Positions 21,561-32,200 of a DNA stretch of 64,000 bases are shown here, piece after piece. The stretch comes from Erigeron canadensis. Lineage: Eukaryota > Streptophyta > Magnoliopsida > Asterales > Asteraceae. The first letter of the stretch is position 1. Each line of letters begins with the position of its first letter. Location: the NCBI RefSeq assembly GCF_010389155.1, contig NC_057763.1:4402649-4466648 (forward strand), read 5' to 3'. A program made the position numbers and the translations under genes. The notes beneath the pieces were generated by a model. It was not told where the DNA came from. It did not search any database and worked only from the letters and a program-made list of their open reading frames with translations.

Positions 21561-21925
21561 AAACCGTCAGTGAGGTGACTTACCAACAAGCCATCCTTGC
21601 GCATCAGAAGGTCCCCAATGGTTCGTTCTTTCACTCGTTCGACTCACAGGGACGAGTCCACACCGTTGGGTGGGACTCGTTCCCCTCTCGTCCGCCTCAC
21701 TCGTCCGGGTGCTTCGTCCGGGTGCTTCGTTCCTGCAGGGACGAACGTTTACCTTTGTGTTTTTTTTTTTGAATGCAACGAGATCATTTCAAGACTAGTC
21801 TTTGGTGGATGAGTCCATTGGGTGCGTTTTGAGGGGATTAGTTCTTGGAGTGTTTTTTGCTGATGTGGCGCTAACAGGGACTAGTCTTTGGTGGATGAGT
21901 CCCTTCCACTGAGGAGCCTCTCATG
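21560..21925. mobile_element. Deletion derivative of the 23.5-25.6 kb element
   Basis: The left part (GAGTCCACACCGTTGGGTGG, CCTGCAGGGACGAACG, T-run, GAATGCAACGAG) matches 23619-23725. The right part (GGATGAGTCCATTGGGTGCG, GGAGTGTTTTTTGCTGATGT, GACTAGTC) matches 25440-25540. The ORF-bearing middle is missing. It therefore appears to be a short non-autonomous copy made of the two ends of the larger element. Confidence 0.65.
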
Positions 21926-22249
21926 GTGCTCCTTCAACTTAAATCTAGATCTAAATGTAATGTATGTTATAGACTATCTCAATCTGTTGTACTTAGCTAT
22001 TTGTCGTTAAAAAAAATATCTATGTTAGTTAGTCAAACTGTCCATCTGTGTAATTAATCCATTAACTATATTGTAACATATTTTTTTAATTTATTTAAGA
22101 AAAGCCTAAATAAGTCATTAAAATATAAGTATTATAATTCTAACAATTTTCCCAATGCTAGTGAACAAGCGTTAGAGTTTGTTAAAGAAAAACTATATAT
22201 GTAAAGCCCATAGTGCATTGGTAAGTGTATATATACAATGTAAAACCGA

Positions 22250-23330
22250 CGGGAAGTAGTGACATATTTCTTAGGTCAAGGTATTATTCGTGGTTGAGAA
22301 ACTACAAGTCGTTCGATGGGCACTTGACTTCATCGACGGTTTTACCGCAACTTTCATCGTACACGTCGCCCCGGGTGCATTGATCTCTCAATGTATGACT
22401 GACATTTCATTGTTTATTTACGATCTTTTCCCACAAATGCGTAAAATATTGGAATTCAAGCTTGGAAACCTTACGAGACTTCTATTTCCTATATCTGGTG
22501 CGAGCAACATCACCGTTTCTCCCGTAGTTTAGTCATGACCACGGAGAATTCGGTTTTGAAAGAGGATAACCTCTGTGATATGAGTCGTAATAAGTGTAAT
22601 CTCATCGACGGCCATACGGGGTCAGTGAACAATGTTGGATGACGACGCCATTTGAAAGTGAAAACTGAAATTGTGGTGAGATGGTAGTGAAATGGTAGTC
22701 AGATGGTAGTGAAAACTAAAAGATGTTGTATTTATAGAGTTAAATCAAATTTTAGCCGTTCAGGGACTAAATGTGTCGTTATTTTGAATCTTTAGCCGTT
22801 TGAGAGATTAAATGTGTAACTATTTTGAATTTATAGTCGTTTGAGGGACTAGATGTGTAGTTATCTTGAATTTTTGAAATTGAAGGAGTGTGTAACCTTC
22901 ACTATAAATCACGTCATTTTAGTATTAGTCTTTGAAAACAAACATTCAAACTTTATTTATTTGCAAATCGAAATGGTTTATTCATCAAATATTCCTAACC
23001 CACCCGAAATGACTTTCGATGAGGTGAAAGACAATATCACGGCTTATATTCTAGACGAAGGAATGTTTGAAAAAGAACTTAAGGCGATTATTCAAAAGCA
23101 AACTGCAAAGAAGGAATGGTGTCGATAACAAAATTTTCAATTAAATGCGCCGCCACATAAGTGTTCTAACCTTGAACGCCAATATTTAATTTATTTGCAG
23201 AAAAAGATCAACAAGACACAAGCTCCAGTTGAACAAATTGTCAGTGTCGTTTACACGTCAAAAGATGAATGCACCTGAGCTAACATATATTAGAAACGTT
23301 ACGGTGAAAACAAAAACGTCAATGAATTGA
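22250..23330. other. Unrecognised region with divergent short ORFs
   Basis: Two short coding-like stretches point away from each other: minus strand from ATG 22651 (MASSSNIVH then stop, followed by open stretches) and plus strand 22972-23128 (MVYSSNIPNPPEMTFDEVKD..., about 51 codons). Both begin with a similar SSNI-type start and then an acidic segment (VDEITLITTHITE / FDEVKDNITAYILDE). No family was recognised. It may be a decayed transposon gene with an inverted duplicate of its first exon. A 40-bp tandem repeat lies between the two starts. Confidence 0.3.
22751..22871. repeat. Three tandem 40-bp repeats
   Basis: Units at 22751-22790, 22791-22830 and 22831-22871, each with the pattern TTTAGCCGTTTGAGGGACTA, AATGTGT, then TATTTTGAAT. 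About 80-85% identity between units by eye. They sit upstream of the ORF starting at 22972. Confidence 0.75.
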
Positions 23331-23864
23331 AGTGACCAGGGCGTTCTAAAATGTTTGAAGGCCCGAACGACAACAACAAGTGTAATTTATTTTTGAAAAA
23401 ATAAAAATGTCAGTCTTTTTCTTTAAGTAATGTATTGTAATTTTTTTTTTCATTTTGATGAAGTGTGTTATATTTAAACTTGTGAATCCTGAGTTTATGT
23501 TAAGTTGTGTAAAAAAAAATTGCAAAACTAAATAAAAGGTAGTTTTAGACTAGTCCTAACTCTTTGAGAGGCTACCCAGTGGGTTCGTCCCTGGGTTCGT
23601 TCGACATCCTCGAACGAGTCCACACCGTTAGGTGGGACTTGTCCTTGGTTCGTTCGAGGCTCTCGTCCGACTAGCTCATTCCTGCAGGGAGGAATGCGAG
23701 TGGTTGTTTTTTTTTAAATGCAACGGCTAGTCTACAAGAAAAAAGACAAAAGTTTTGAAGTTTCAAAAGTTGGCAAAACAGGTCCCTCTAACGGCCTGTT
23801 TGACCACCTGCAGTTTAAAAGGTTTACACTTTTAGTCCTTTAACGACTAGTTTTTGAAAAAGCC

Positions 23865-23878
23865 TATATATATACACC
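23865..23878 (+). promoter_or_regulatory. TATA box of the element-borne ORF
   Basis: CCTATATATATACACC lies about 90 bp before the ATG at 23956, at a typical plant TATA position, with a C/A-rich leader. This suggests that the element-borne gene once had its own promoter. Confidence 0.5.
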
Positions 23879-23955
23879 TTCATAAGCATTAGAACACACC
23901 ACACTTTCATTATTCAGATATATTAACACATACAAATCCATTTTAAGCACAAATT

Positions 23956-25166
23956 ATGTCGAACTTCAACAACCAAAAAGCCGACGACTTCTGGAACAAC
24001 GCCGTGAACAATTTTAATCAATCGTACACTAACCAAGCATCACCAATACCGTTCATCCCACAACCAAATGACCCCCGTTATGCTCAATTCATGGCAACTT
24101 ATTATGCTTCACTTGCCGCTACACAACCCCCTAATTTTTACCATGGGGGGTCATCGTCAGCAACATGTTTTCAACAACCTGATCAACACTCCTTTCCCAC
24201 ACCACCATATAACCCCACAACCGAATCTGCTCCCACACCCGAATCTGTTCCCACCCCCAATCCATTCCTGAAACACAACCAAAGAAGGGTCGGGTTAAAA
24301 GCATGTCCAAACGCACCAAGAAAGGCAAACAACCAACAGAACCTGCTGCAAACTCGTCACATTGGAGCGAGCTTGAGATGAAAGTTCTCATTGAGTATTG
24401 GATCTATGCTACAGAAGATCCAGTAGTCGGCAAACACCAATCTTTTGATTTTTTTGGGGGGGAAAATCATAGAGAAGTACAATGCAAGATTCCCCGACAA
24501 CACAAGAAATCACAATCAGATTAGTGGCAAGCGAAGAAAGATCAAAACAAATGTGGCAAAGTTCAATGCAATCTGGAAAGGCTATAATGATCATCGAGCT
24601 AGTGGTGAGAACGATGCCCAAGTCATGGAGGAAGCGCGTTCAGAGTACTTTACTCAAACCAAAACTCAGTTTACCATGTACGAGTGTTGGTTGCTTGTGA
24701 AAGATAAGCCAAAGTTCTTCGCTCCATCCGGTCATGATGTTCTGGGGCGACGCCTGCATAAAAGGAAAAACATTTTTAATGTTGTTGATAGTGACGAGGA
24801 GGAGACCCCATTCTAGCCAGTGGACCTTGGTGATAATGGCCTCTTCAGCCTGGGTACGTATACGCGCCCTCTACTAAGTCAAAGACTTCACGAACATCTG
24901 CTTCTTTAGATGCGGGGTCTGATCATTCTTCAGCTTCCGACCTAGCTGCCCGACTCGACCGACTTGGGTGTAAAAAAGAGGCAGTGTTGGATGAACAACA
25001 ACTACCTTTGGCTGCCATTCGTGAGGAAGAAAGGAAGCGCACCATGTATTCGGCTCTTTTGTTCATGGATAAAACAAATTGTGATGATGAGGAGAAGAAT
25101 TACATCAAGGAAGCCAAGAAGAAACTCATGGCGGAGGACAAAGACTTCCTATTCAATCCTAATTAG
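23956..25166 (+). pseudogene. Degenerate Myb/SANT-like (NAM-associated) transposon protein
   Basis: Starts with a Q/N/P-rich leader (23956-24290), then a trihelix/Myb-like domain (SSHWSELEMKVLIEYWIY, later GKRRKIKTNVAKFNAIWKGY and YECWLLVKDKPKF), and ends in a charged C-terminal helix region (AARLDRLG..., EEKNYIKEAKKKLMAEDKDF) typical of NAM-associated proteins often annotated in plants as glutathione S-transferase T3-like. The frame shifts at about 24290-24300 and again near the G run at 24452-24459. A stop at 24814-24816 and another shift precede the C-terminal part. In PIF/Harbinger elements such Myb-like proteins help the transposase bind DNA. It is probably not functional here. Confidence 0.7.
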
Positions 25167-26123
25167 TTTAGGTTTAGTTTAGTTTTAAAAAATAAAAATG
25201 TCGTTGTGTTTTTTTTTCTCCATTTTTAGGTTGTGTGCTTTGTTTTATTGTAATTTATTTTTTATTTTTATGTTCTAAATGTATTTGTATTTTTATTTTT
25301 AATGAACGTGTGTGTTTTATTAATAATTTGTGTTAATGGACTAAAAATGTATTTTATTTATAGTTTAGAGGGTTAAAAGTGTAAAGTTTGGATAAATGGA
25401 TAGAATTAAATAATTTGTGGGTCCAAAACTAGTACTTGAGGGATGAGTCCATTGGGTGCATTTTAGGGGGATTAGTCATTGGAGTGTTTTTTGCTGATGT
25501 GGACCTGACAGAGACTAGTCCTTGAGGGATGAGTCCTTCCCACTGGGTACCTCTGACTGTTTTGGAGGATTAGTCTTTAGAAAAAGATTTGCTAAATTGA
25601 GACTGATTTTAAAAGATGAGTCCCAAAGCTAGACAAGCCCTTAGTAAATTGAAGAGTGAGTTGAAACAAACAAACTAACAGCATGAGTTATCTCACCAAA
25701 CTTACATAACTTAAACTCTCCAAGTCCCAACTATATAATATGAAATAGATTCGAATGAAGAAAAGAAATACCAACTGGGCATCTATCTCGAATGGAAAAC
25801 AATCCTAATAAAATGAGCTCACTCAAACAAATTAGAAAAGAACATTTTCAAACAAACATTTACAATACGAAGTATTGAATACTTGAAGTGTATACAATAT
25901 ATACAAACAGAAAATAACGAGTAAAGGGATATAAGCGGACATAATCTAACAGAAATATGTGAACACAATCAAACAGACATTAACAAACAAATTAGAAATT
26001 ATGAAATGTTCATTAATGTAAACAAACAAACATCTAAGAAGGTAAATGAGCAAACTTAACACATATTCATGTTGTAAATTACGACTAATTGAACCTTCCG
26101 TTAAATGGTCACTCCGGTTATTT

Positions 26124-26233
26124 TCTTGAATGTTCCCAAACTATAAAAGTTACAACTAAATAACTTGAATGTTCAAGATCTTGAATGTTCCCAAACTATA
26201 AAAGTTACAACTAAATAACTTGAATGTTCAAGT
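26124..26233. repeat. Tandem duplication of a 55-bp unit
   Basis: Units 26124-26178 and 26179-26233 both read TCTTGAATGTTCCCAAACTA... to ...AACTTGAATGTTCAAG and are identical apart from the last bases. Each unit begins and ends with a short inverted TTGAA/TTCAA motif. Confidence 0.85.
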
Positions 26234-26264
26234 CTTGGGAGGACATAAGAATTAAGTCCTTTTA

Positions 26265-26480
26265 TAAGGGTTTGGCTTGGATATACCCAGGTTCAAGTAG
26301 GAGGCAGAGTTTACCTCTTTTAATTGTCGTGTCTTCAGACGGATTAGTAGGGGGTTTCCTCCCATCGGGTATTTGAAATAGGCATTTCTACTTTGAATGA
26401 ACTATCTAGCGTGGACCCAATTAAGACAACGTATGATAGATCTCTCGCTGTTGAATTGTGACACGAAGTTTCTAGCGAAA
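26265..26480 (+). mobile_element. SINE (family T, copy 2)
   Basis: Has a box B-like CCCAGGTTCAAGTAGG, then a body ending in ATCTAGCGTGGACCCAATTA and AAGACAACGTATGATAGAT. This matches the 3' body of the minus-strand SINE at 18120-18415. The tRNA-like 5' part is diverged. Confidence 0.55.
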
Positions 26481-26743
26481 TTCACCGTAGCGAAATTCAC
26501 CGAAAAAGATGACTACATCGATACTACCATTACATATTTTCTGAATTGTGTTAGTAGGTGACGAAATTTTGTGTTATTTTTCTTTTTAAAGGTTTGTGGC
26601 ATTTTTCTAATCCTTAGCTTCTATATTGTGTAGAAACGTGACACATATTCTTTCACCCTATATTATATGTATATAAAAGAATGAGATTTTTATTTTTGTT
26701 TGGACTTTATAGATAAGATAAGTTTTAAACTTAGTAAATATAA

Positions 26744-28637
26744 GGTCTCAGCCAACGGGTCGTTCGTGGCTCGTCCTTGGTCTCCGTCGACGACGAAGCC
26801 GTTGGCAGCGGCATGTTCGTGGAGTCCGTCGACTGGCCTGTGTTGTTGGAAGGAAATGGGACGACCGAAGGTGGAGCGTGCTTGTGGGGTCCAACCGAGA
26901 ATCAAACAAAAAAAAAGCTTTTTTTTTAAAATTTTGAATATCAAACGGTAGGTTTTTTTTTATTCCTTTTTTATTTAAACAACCATTTCACATTCATTTC
27001 TCATTTCACTTTCAATTTTCAAATAACACACATACATTCATTTCTATCTTTCAAACTAAAAAAGTTCTTTAACTTCCCTCAACCAAAATCATGAACAACA
27101 ACAAAACGTTGGTGCCGATATATGGCAACAAGTTCTCGACTTCCCGTCACCGGCGAGTTCATCAACAAACCAAGGGCAAACAAGCCAACCGACAGGTTCT
27201 TCAAACCCGTTGCCCAATATGGGTCCTTCTGCAAGTTGTTTCGTGAACCCATATTCACAACCATTTTATAACAATATGGGTTACAATCCAATTATTGGTC
27301 ATAATTGGAGCGAACTACAACGAATAGCGTTAGCCCATGCTCAAATGGCTTTCCAATACCAACACCACCCACGACATCAACCACAACAACCAAACCCGGT
27401 TATATCACCTGAAGTGGGTAGCGTCGCCTCTGCTGATGACGAAGATGAAGTTGAAACTCGTGCTGGTGCCGGGGGGAGAAGGAGGCCCAAGAAACCGCTC
27501 GAGAAAAGAAACTGGGAGAATGATGACCACGAATTGTTGGCACGTTGTTGGGTGCATTATTCGCAGGACTCTCTCGTGGGTAAAAATCAATCAGATGCCA
27601 TTTTTTGTAATAAAATTGTGGAAATGATCAACAGAGAAACAAGATTTGGCTCCCGTACGAAAAGACAAATACATGGCAAATGGAACAAGATAAAAAAAGG
27701 TCTTAAGGAGTTTGGCACGGCGTTGAAGAGAGTTAGTGAGCAGGGCCGACAAAGCGGAGCGGATATCAGACAGGTGTCCGACACGGCCGTAGAGTTGTAC
27801 AAGAGAACGACAGGGGAGAAACATTGGCATTACCAGAACTGCTATGACCTTCTTCATGACGTGGTCATCTTTTGGAATGACAACGCCTCAACGAGTAGGC
27901 AACCGACAGGGGAGAAACTCCGGCGGTAGATTTGACTGCCGATGACACTCCTCGTGGTTCGACCCCGACTGCAAATCAAACGGGTCAATCATTTGAGGGG
28001 TTATTTGGTGACGACCCATTAGGAGACCACCGGGTCGCAACGTAAGCCGGAGGTTGTCTAGTTCGTCCGATGCTACATCTAACCGGTCATCGGGTTCGAA
28101 AGTGGCCCAAACTCTTACTGCGTATCTTTGAGCCCAACAAGAGGCTTTGGAAGATGCCCAGCTTAGGGATGCCATGAAGTTTTTGGCAAAACCGATTCCT
28201 ACGGGTCTGTCGAGGAAAGACTTGAAGGCTCACCTTGCATATCGAAAACACCTGCAAGAAAAGTGGGGGAGCATGTTCTATGCAAATGCCGAAGACGAAG
28301 AAGACAAGGATGAGGGCGACGAGTAGTTTTATTTAGTTTGAATAATGTAGTTTAATTTAAATGTATTGTGTTTTTTTTAATTATGTACTTTGTTTGTTAT
28401 GTTTTTTTTAATTAATGTATTGTGTTTTTTATTTAAATGTAATGTAATGTTTTTTAATAAATAAAATTAAGTTTGTGTTTTATATTTTGATATATTAAAA
28501 TAAAATAAAAGTTGAGGAAGAGTTGAGGAAGAGGTGAGGTTGGTAGTGAGTGAGTGAGGAAGAGATGTTTCAGGAAAGAGAAAAACTGATATGGCAATGA
28601 GGAAGAGCACGAACTAGTTCAACGGTTGGCTAAGGCC
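26744..28637 (+). mobile_element. PIF/Harbinger-type element with TAA duplication
   Basis: Terminal inverted repeats GGTCTCAGCCAAC (26744) and GTTGGCTAAGGCC (ending 28637), flanked by TAA on both sides (26741-26743 and 28638-28640). The 3-bp TTA/TAA target is diagnostic for PIF/Harbinger. It carries one Myb/SANT-like ORF (27091-28326) and no transposase. 1,894 bp. Confidence 0.75.
27091..28326 (+). pseudogene. Myb/SANT-like (NAM-associated) transposon protein, long open segment
   Basis: An open segment at 27210-27929 (239 codons) encodes a Q/N/P-rich leader (QFYNNMGYN-like, HHPRHQPQQPNP), an acidic stretch (ASADDEDEVETR), a basic patch (GGRRRPKKPLEKRNW) and a trihelix-type domain (ENDDHELLARCWVHYSQD, RTKRQIHGKWNKIKKGLKEF, KHWHYQNCYDLLHD). 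The likely original ATG at 27091 is one base out of frame. After the stop at 27929 the C-terminal helix (EALEDAQLRDAMKFLAKPIP, MFYANAEDEEDKDEGDE) continues in another frame to 28326. It is better preserved than the copy at 23956-25166 but still broken. Not a host gene, since it lies inside a transposon. Confidence 0.72.
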
Positions 28638-28640
28638 TAA

Positions 28641-29220
28641 TAATCTAACATAGATGTCCCAACTTTATTTCCAACTACCCAAAAATGTTTACAAAGCAGA
28701 TTCATTCAAAAATAGAAAATTATTTATTTACAGCACTTTCACAAAAGCCATTAATAGAAATTTCTTTATGTTCAACACTTTACAAAGTAGGGTTTTTAAA
28801 TGTAAAAAAAGTAAAAAACAATAAACCCCAAACTCCATATCTTCTCCACCGCCAAAGCAGCAACAGATAGATATAGCTCATATATATATATATATATGTG
28901 TGTACACCCCCAACTCATAACAAACACTATTTTCCTCAAAATTAGCTCCACATTTTCTTACTTGGCCACAACGTTTCATGAATCCCCCATATCTCTCTCT
29001 CCCTCTTTCTATCTACATTTAATTTAATTTATTTTATTCATATAAAAGAGTATATAAATAAATAAATATAAATATTTGGATTATCAGACAAAAATAGATT
29101 AAAATCAATTCAATTAAAGAAGACTAAAAACAAAACACAAACTAAAACCCTTTCACCAGACACATAGAAACATCTCAAACTGGGGGATCAACAACACTTT
29201 CACTTGAAAACACCTTATCA
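28641..29220 (+). promoter_or_regulatory. Upstream region of the IDM1-like gene
   Basis: Contains (TA)n-(TG)n at 28876-28905, a CT-rich tract (28990-29015, TCTCTCTCTCCCTCTTTC) typical of plant 5' leaders, and an A-rich stretch before the ATG at 29221. The transposon at 26744-28637 ends about 580 bp upstream. Confidence 0.45.
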
Positions 29221-32200
29221 ATGGCAGAAGAAATTGAGGCCCCAAAATCTTCAAGAAAAAGGAAAAGACTCACACCCATTATTCACAAGCTTCCGCGTGG
29301 CCAAAAAATTGAAGTAATTTTTTTTTTTTTTCCCATTATTTTTTTATAATTTTTTTGGCTTAAAGATTATATATACATGAGAATCTGTATGTATTGTCAC
29401 CTGGGTATTGATCAAAATCCTTTTTTTTTTCTTCTGAAAAGGGTTTTGATTATTGAAGTAATTTTTACTTCCCCCATTTTCTTTTAATTTCTTGATTATT
29501 TTTTAAAAAATTCTCTTTATTTTTGTGATTTTGGGCTTAAAGATAATTGATGCATGAGAATCTGTGTGTTTTGTCATATGGGTTTTGTTAAAAATGTGAT
29601 CTTTTTGGTGGGTTTTTTGTTAAATTACATTGTTGACCGTTTGTTTGACTTATTGCATGATTTGATATCTGCCTACATTGTCATGTTTAGTTGTTTTATG
29701 GGTCTAATTAGTGGTTATATTTGATGATATAAATTAGTAACAATTTGTTAATGAGGGTTATTATCATTTTTTGTGTATATAGTGTTTATTGAAAAATATT
29801 GTACTATATTGATTGTGAACATGTGAATGCAGTGTTAAGAAATTTGAAGGTTGTTGATTATTTTATTTATATTTTTGGCTTTGTGACACCTTGCAACGTC
29901 ATATTATACATCAAAAACACTTGCTTTTTTAGCTTGTTTTAGCAACAAAAAAAGTGTTTATTTAGTGGTTAATTGTGAACGTTATTTTAGGTAAGAAGTA
30001 TAGAAGACGGATATGAAGGCTCATGGCATACTGCGACTGTTATTGATGGTAAAAACCAAAATCGTGTAGTCAAATACGATAATATGTTTTGTGATGATGG
30101 TTCGGATAACTTGGTTGAGTCTGTCCCGGTTTTGTCTCATAATCTTCGTGGTAGGATAAGACCGTTGCCCTCTCAGGTTAAATATAATGTGAATTGTCTT
30201 CATTATGGACAATGTGTAGATGTGTTTCATGAGGGGGCATGGTGGGAAGGTATTGTTTATGACCATGATGATATATGTGACGAAAGATCGGTATTCTTTC
30301 CAGACGTCGGTGATGAACTTAGGGTGTCAGTTAAGAACATAAGGTTAACTCGAGAATGGAATGCAGATACTGATGAATGGAAGTTTAGAGGGGATTGGAT
30401 TTTTCTTGAAGCTCTTGAAGATTTAGAGGAAGAATGGCCTTTGGTTGTTTCTGTCAAACAAATTTGGTATGAACTGAGGATGAAGAAACGTTTTGAAAAA
30501 GAACTTAAGGAATGGACGGGTCAAATGAGAGAGACATGGAAAGAAATCGTTAAGGAGGTGATCTTGGATAATTTGAAGCTGATAATAGTGGAGTTTTTTG
30601 GTAAATTGCAATGGGAAGGCCATAAAGTCTTGGATATAAACAAAGAGTTTCTGGATTCAGTTTTTAATATTGAACCGTCTTTCTTTGATTCTCTAGCGAA
30701 TTTACCCTTTGATCCAAGCCTTTCATTAGCTGAAGACGGCTTTGATGATGACGATGACATACATCCCCCTGGATTTCCAAATGTTTGTGTCGACTTTAAA
30801 GCTAGATATAGATGGACTCAAGTACAGGAATTTTGTGTTTCTGAGCCTGATCTAGCGGTTAAACCAAAGTGCTGTCCTTATTCAGTCTTAGAATACTATA
30901 ACAAGATTCACAAAGATATTAAGCCTTCACCATCACTAACACTGCAAGTTAGGCAACATTTATTGTATTCAGGTTGGAAAGTCGAGCTCAAAAAAGACTT
31001 TTATATGTGTAAAAGGAAAAAAAAGTTTAGGTATCGTTATACTGACCCGGATGGGAAACAATACCGTTCACTTAGAGTTCTTTGTGAAGATTTATGTAAT
31101 CAGTCATCCTCCATGTTCTTTGAGCCTGACTACTGTCCAAAAGTCCTGGATGACTTTTATTCCATGGCATCAGAAGTAGACTGGAGGAGAAGAGACGATA
31201 AAGCCAAGGAAATACTAGCCAGAGTAAAGAAGCATCTTTACGCTGTTGGGTGGACAAAGTCTTATGCCGATGAAATGCGTAAACGGATTGTGTACACGTC
31301 ACCAGACGGAAAAAAGTTTTATAATCTTCGTCAAGCGTTCAATTATCATATGCAAAAAATATGTTCTCGCGGGTCCGATGATTGCTCCGATGTAAATATC
31401 GAGAGAAGTGATGGAAGAGATAATCAAAAGAAGGATAATGAGAAAGGGATCGGGAAACTTGTAATAAAGAAAAAGAATGGTGTTCTGTCTATTCAACCAG
31501 TGGAAAGAGTAAAAGAAATGTCTTGCTTAAAGTCAGTTAATGAAGAAACCGGAAAACCTTCAAGAAAAGTGCGTGTTTTAAGGTCAAGCAAAAGGGCTCG
31601 TGAAGAGATTTCTCCGGTGCACCAAACCCCACGAACTATCTTGTCTTGGTTGATTGATAATAATGTTATCATACCAAGATCAAATGTACAATATCGTTGC
31701 AGTAAAGATGGTCATATATTGAAGGAAGGTCGTATTACTCGTGATGGGATAAAATGTAATTGTTGTCAAGCTGTTTTGAGCATCACTAAGTTTGAATCTC
31801 ATGCTAGAAGAACTAACAAACTACCTTCAGCTAACATATTTCTTGAAGACGGTAGGTCTTTACTAGACTGTCAATTGCAGCTTAAAAGGAATCAAAATGC
31901 AAAATTAATGCAGAAGGAATCTCGCAGGTTAAAGGGTAATCGAAATAAATTAATGAATGACAATGACTATATATGTTCTGTTTGTCACTATGGTGGGGAA
32001 TTAGTCTTATGTGACCAATGCCCGTCTTCTTTCCACACAGATTGCCTAGGATTAAAGGTAATAAGTGCTTACATTTCCTAAAACATCTTAATTTTTAATA
32101 CCAAGTTTGGAAATTTTCTTTTAATGTGTATTGCTGTTTTTGTTTGTTTAGGAGGTCCCAGAAGGTGATTGGTTCTGCCCATCTTGTTGTTGCCGTATTT

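Larger units (their letters stand above)
23543..25640 (+). mobile_element. PIF/Harbinger-like element carrying a Myb/SANT ORF
   Basis: The ends share inverted AGAGGCTACCCAGTGGG (left, 23567) and CCCACTGGGTACCTCT (right, 25540-25554), with further weaker inverted similarity outside. Inside are a TATA box, a degenerate Myb/SANT-like ORF and GC-richer ends. No transposase ORF is present, so it depends on other copies. The right boundary (...GACAAGCCC before TTA) is plausible; the left boundary is approximate. Confidence 0.6.
25641..26743. other. Intergenic region with two short repeats
   Basis: No gene was recognised. It holds the perfect 55-bp tandem duplication at 26124-26233 and the SINE at 26265-26480, both listed separately. 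Confidence 0.5.

Noticed and set aside
26690..26944. Minus-strand and plus-strand ORFs near 26.7-26.95 kb
   Set aside because: They fall over the GC-richer left end of the Harbinger-type element and translate its terminal repeat.
30021..30266. Several minus-strand ORFs inside the IDM1-like gene
   Set aside because: Shadows of the long sense exon; no domain features or start context.
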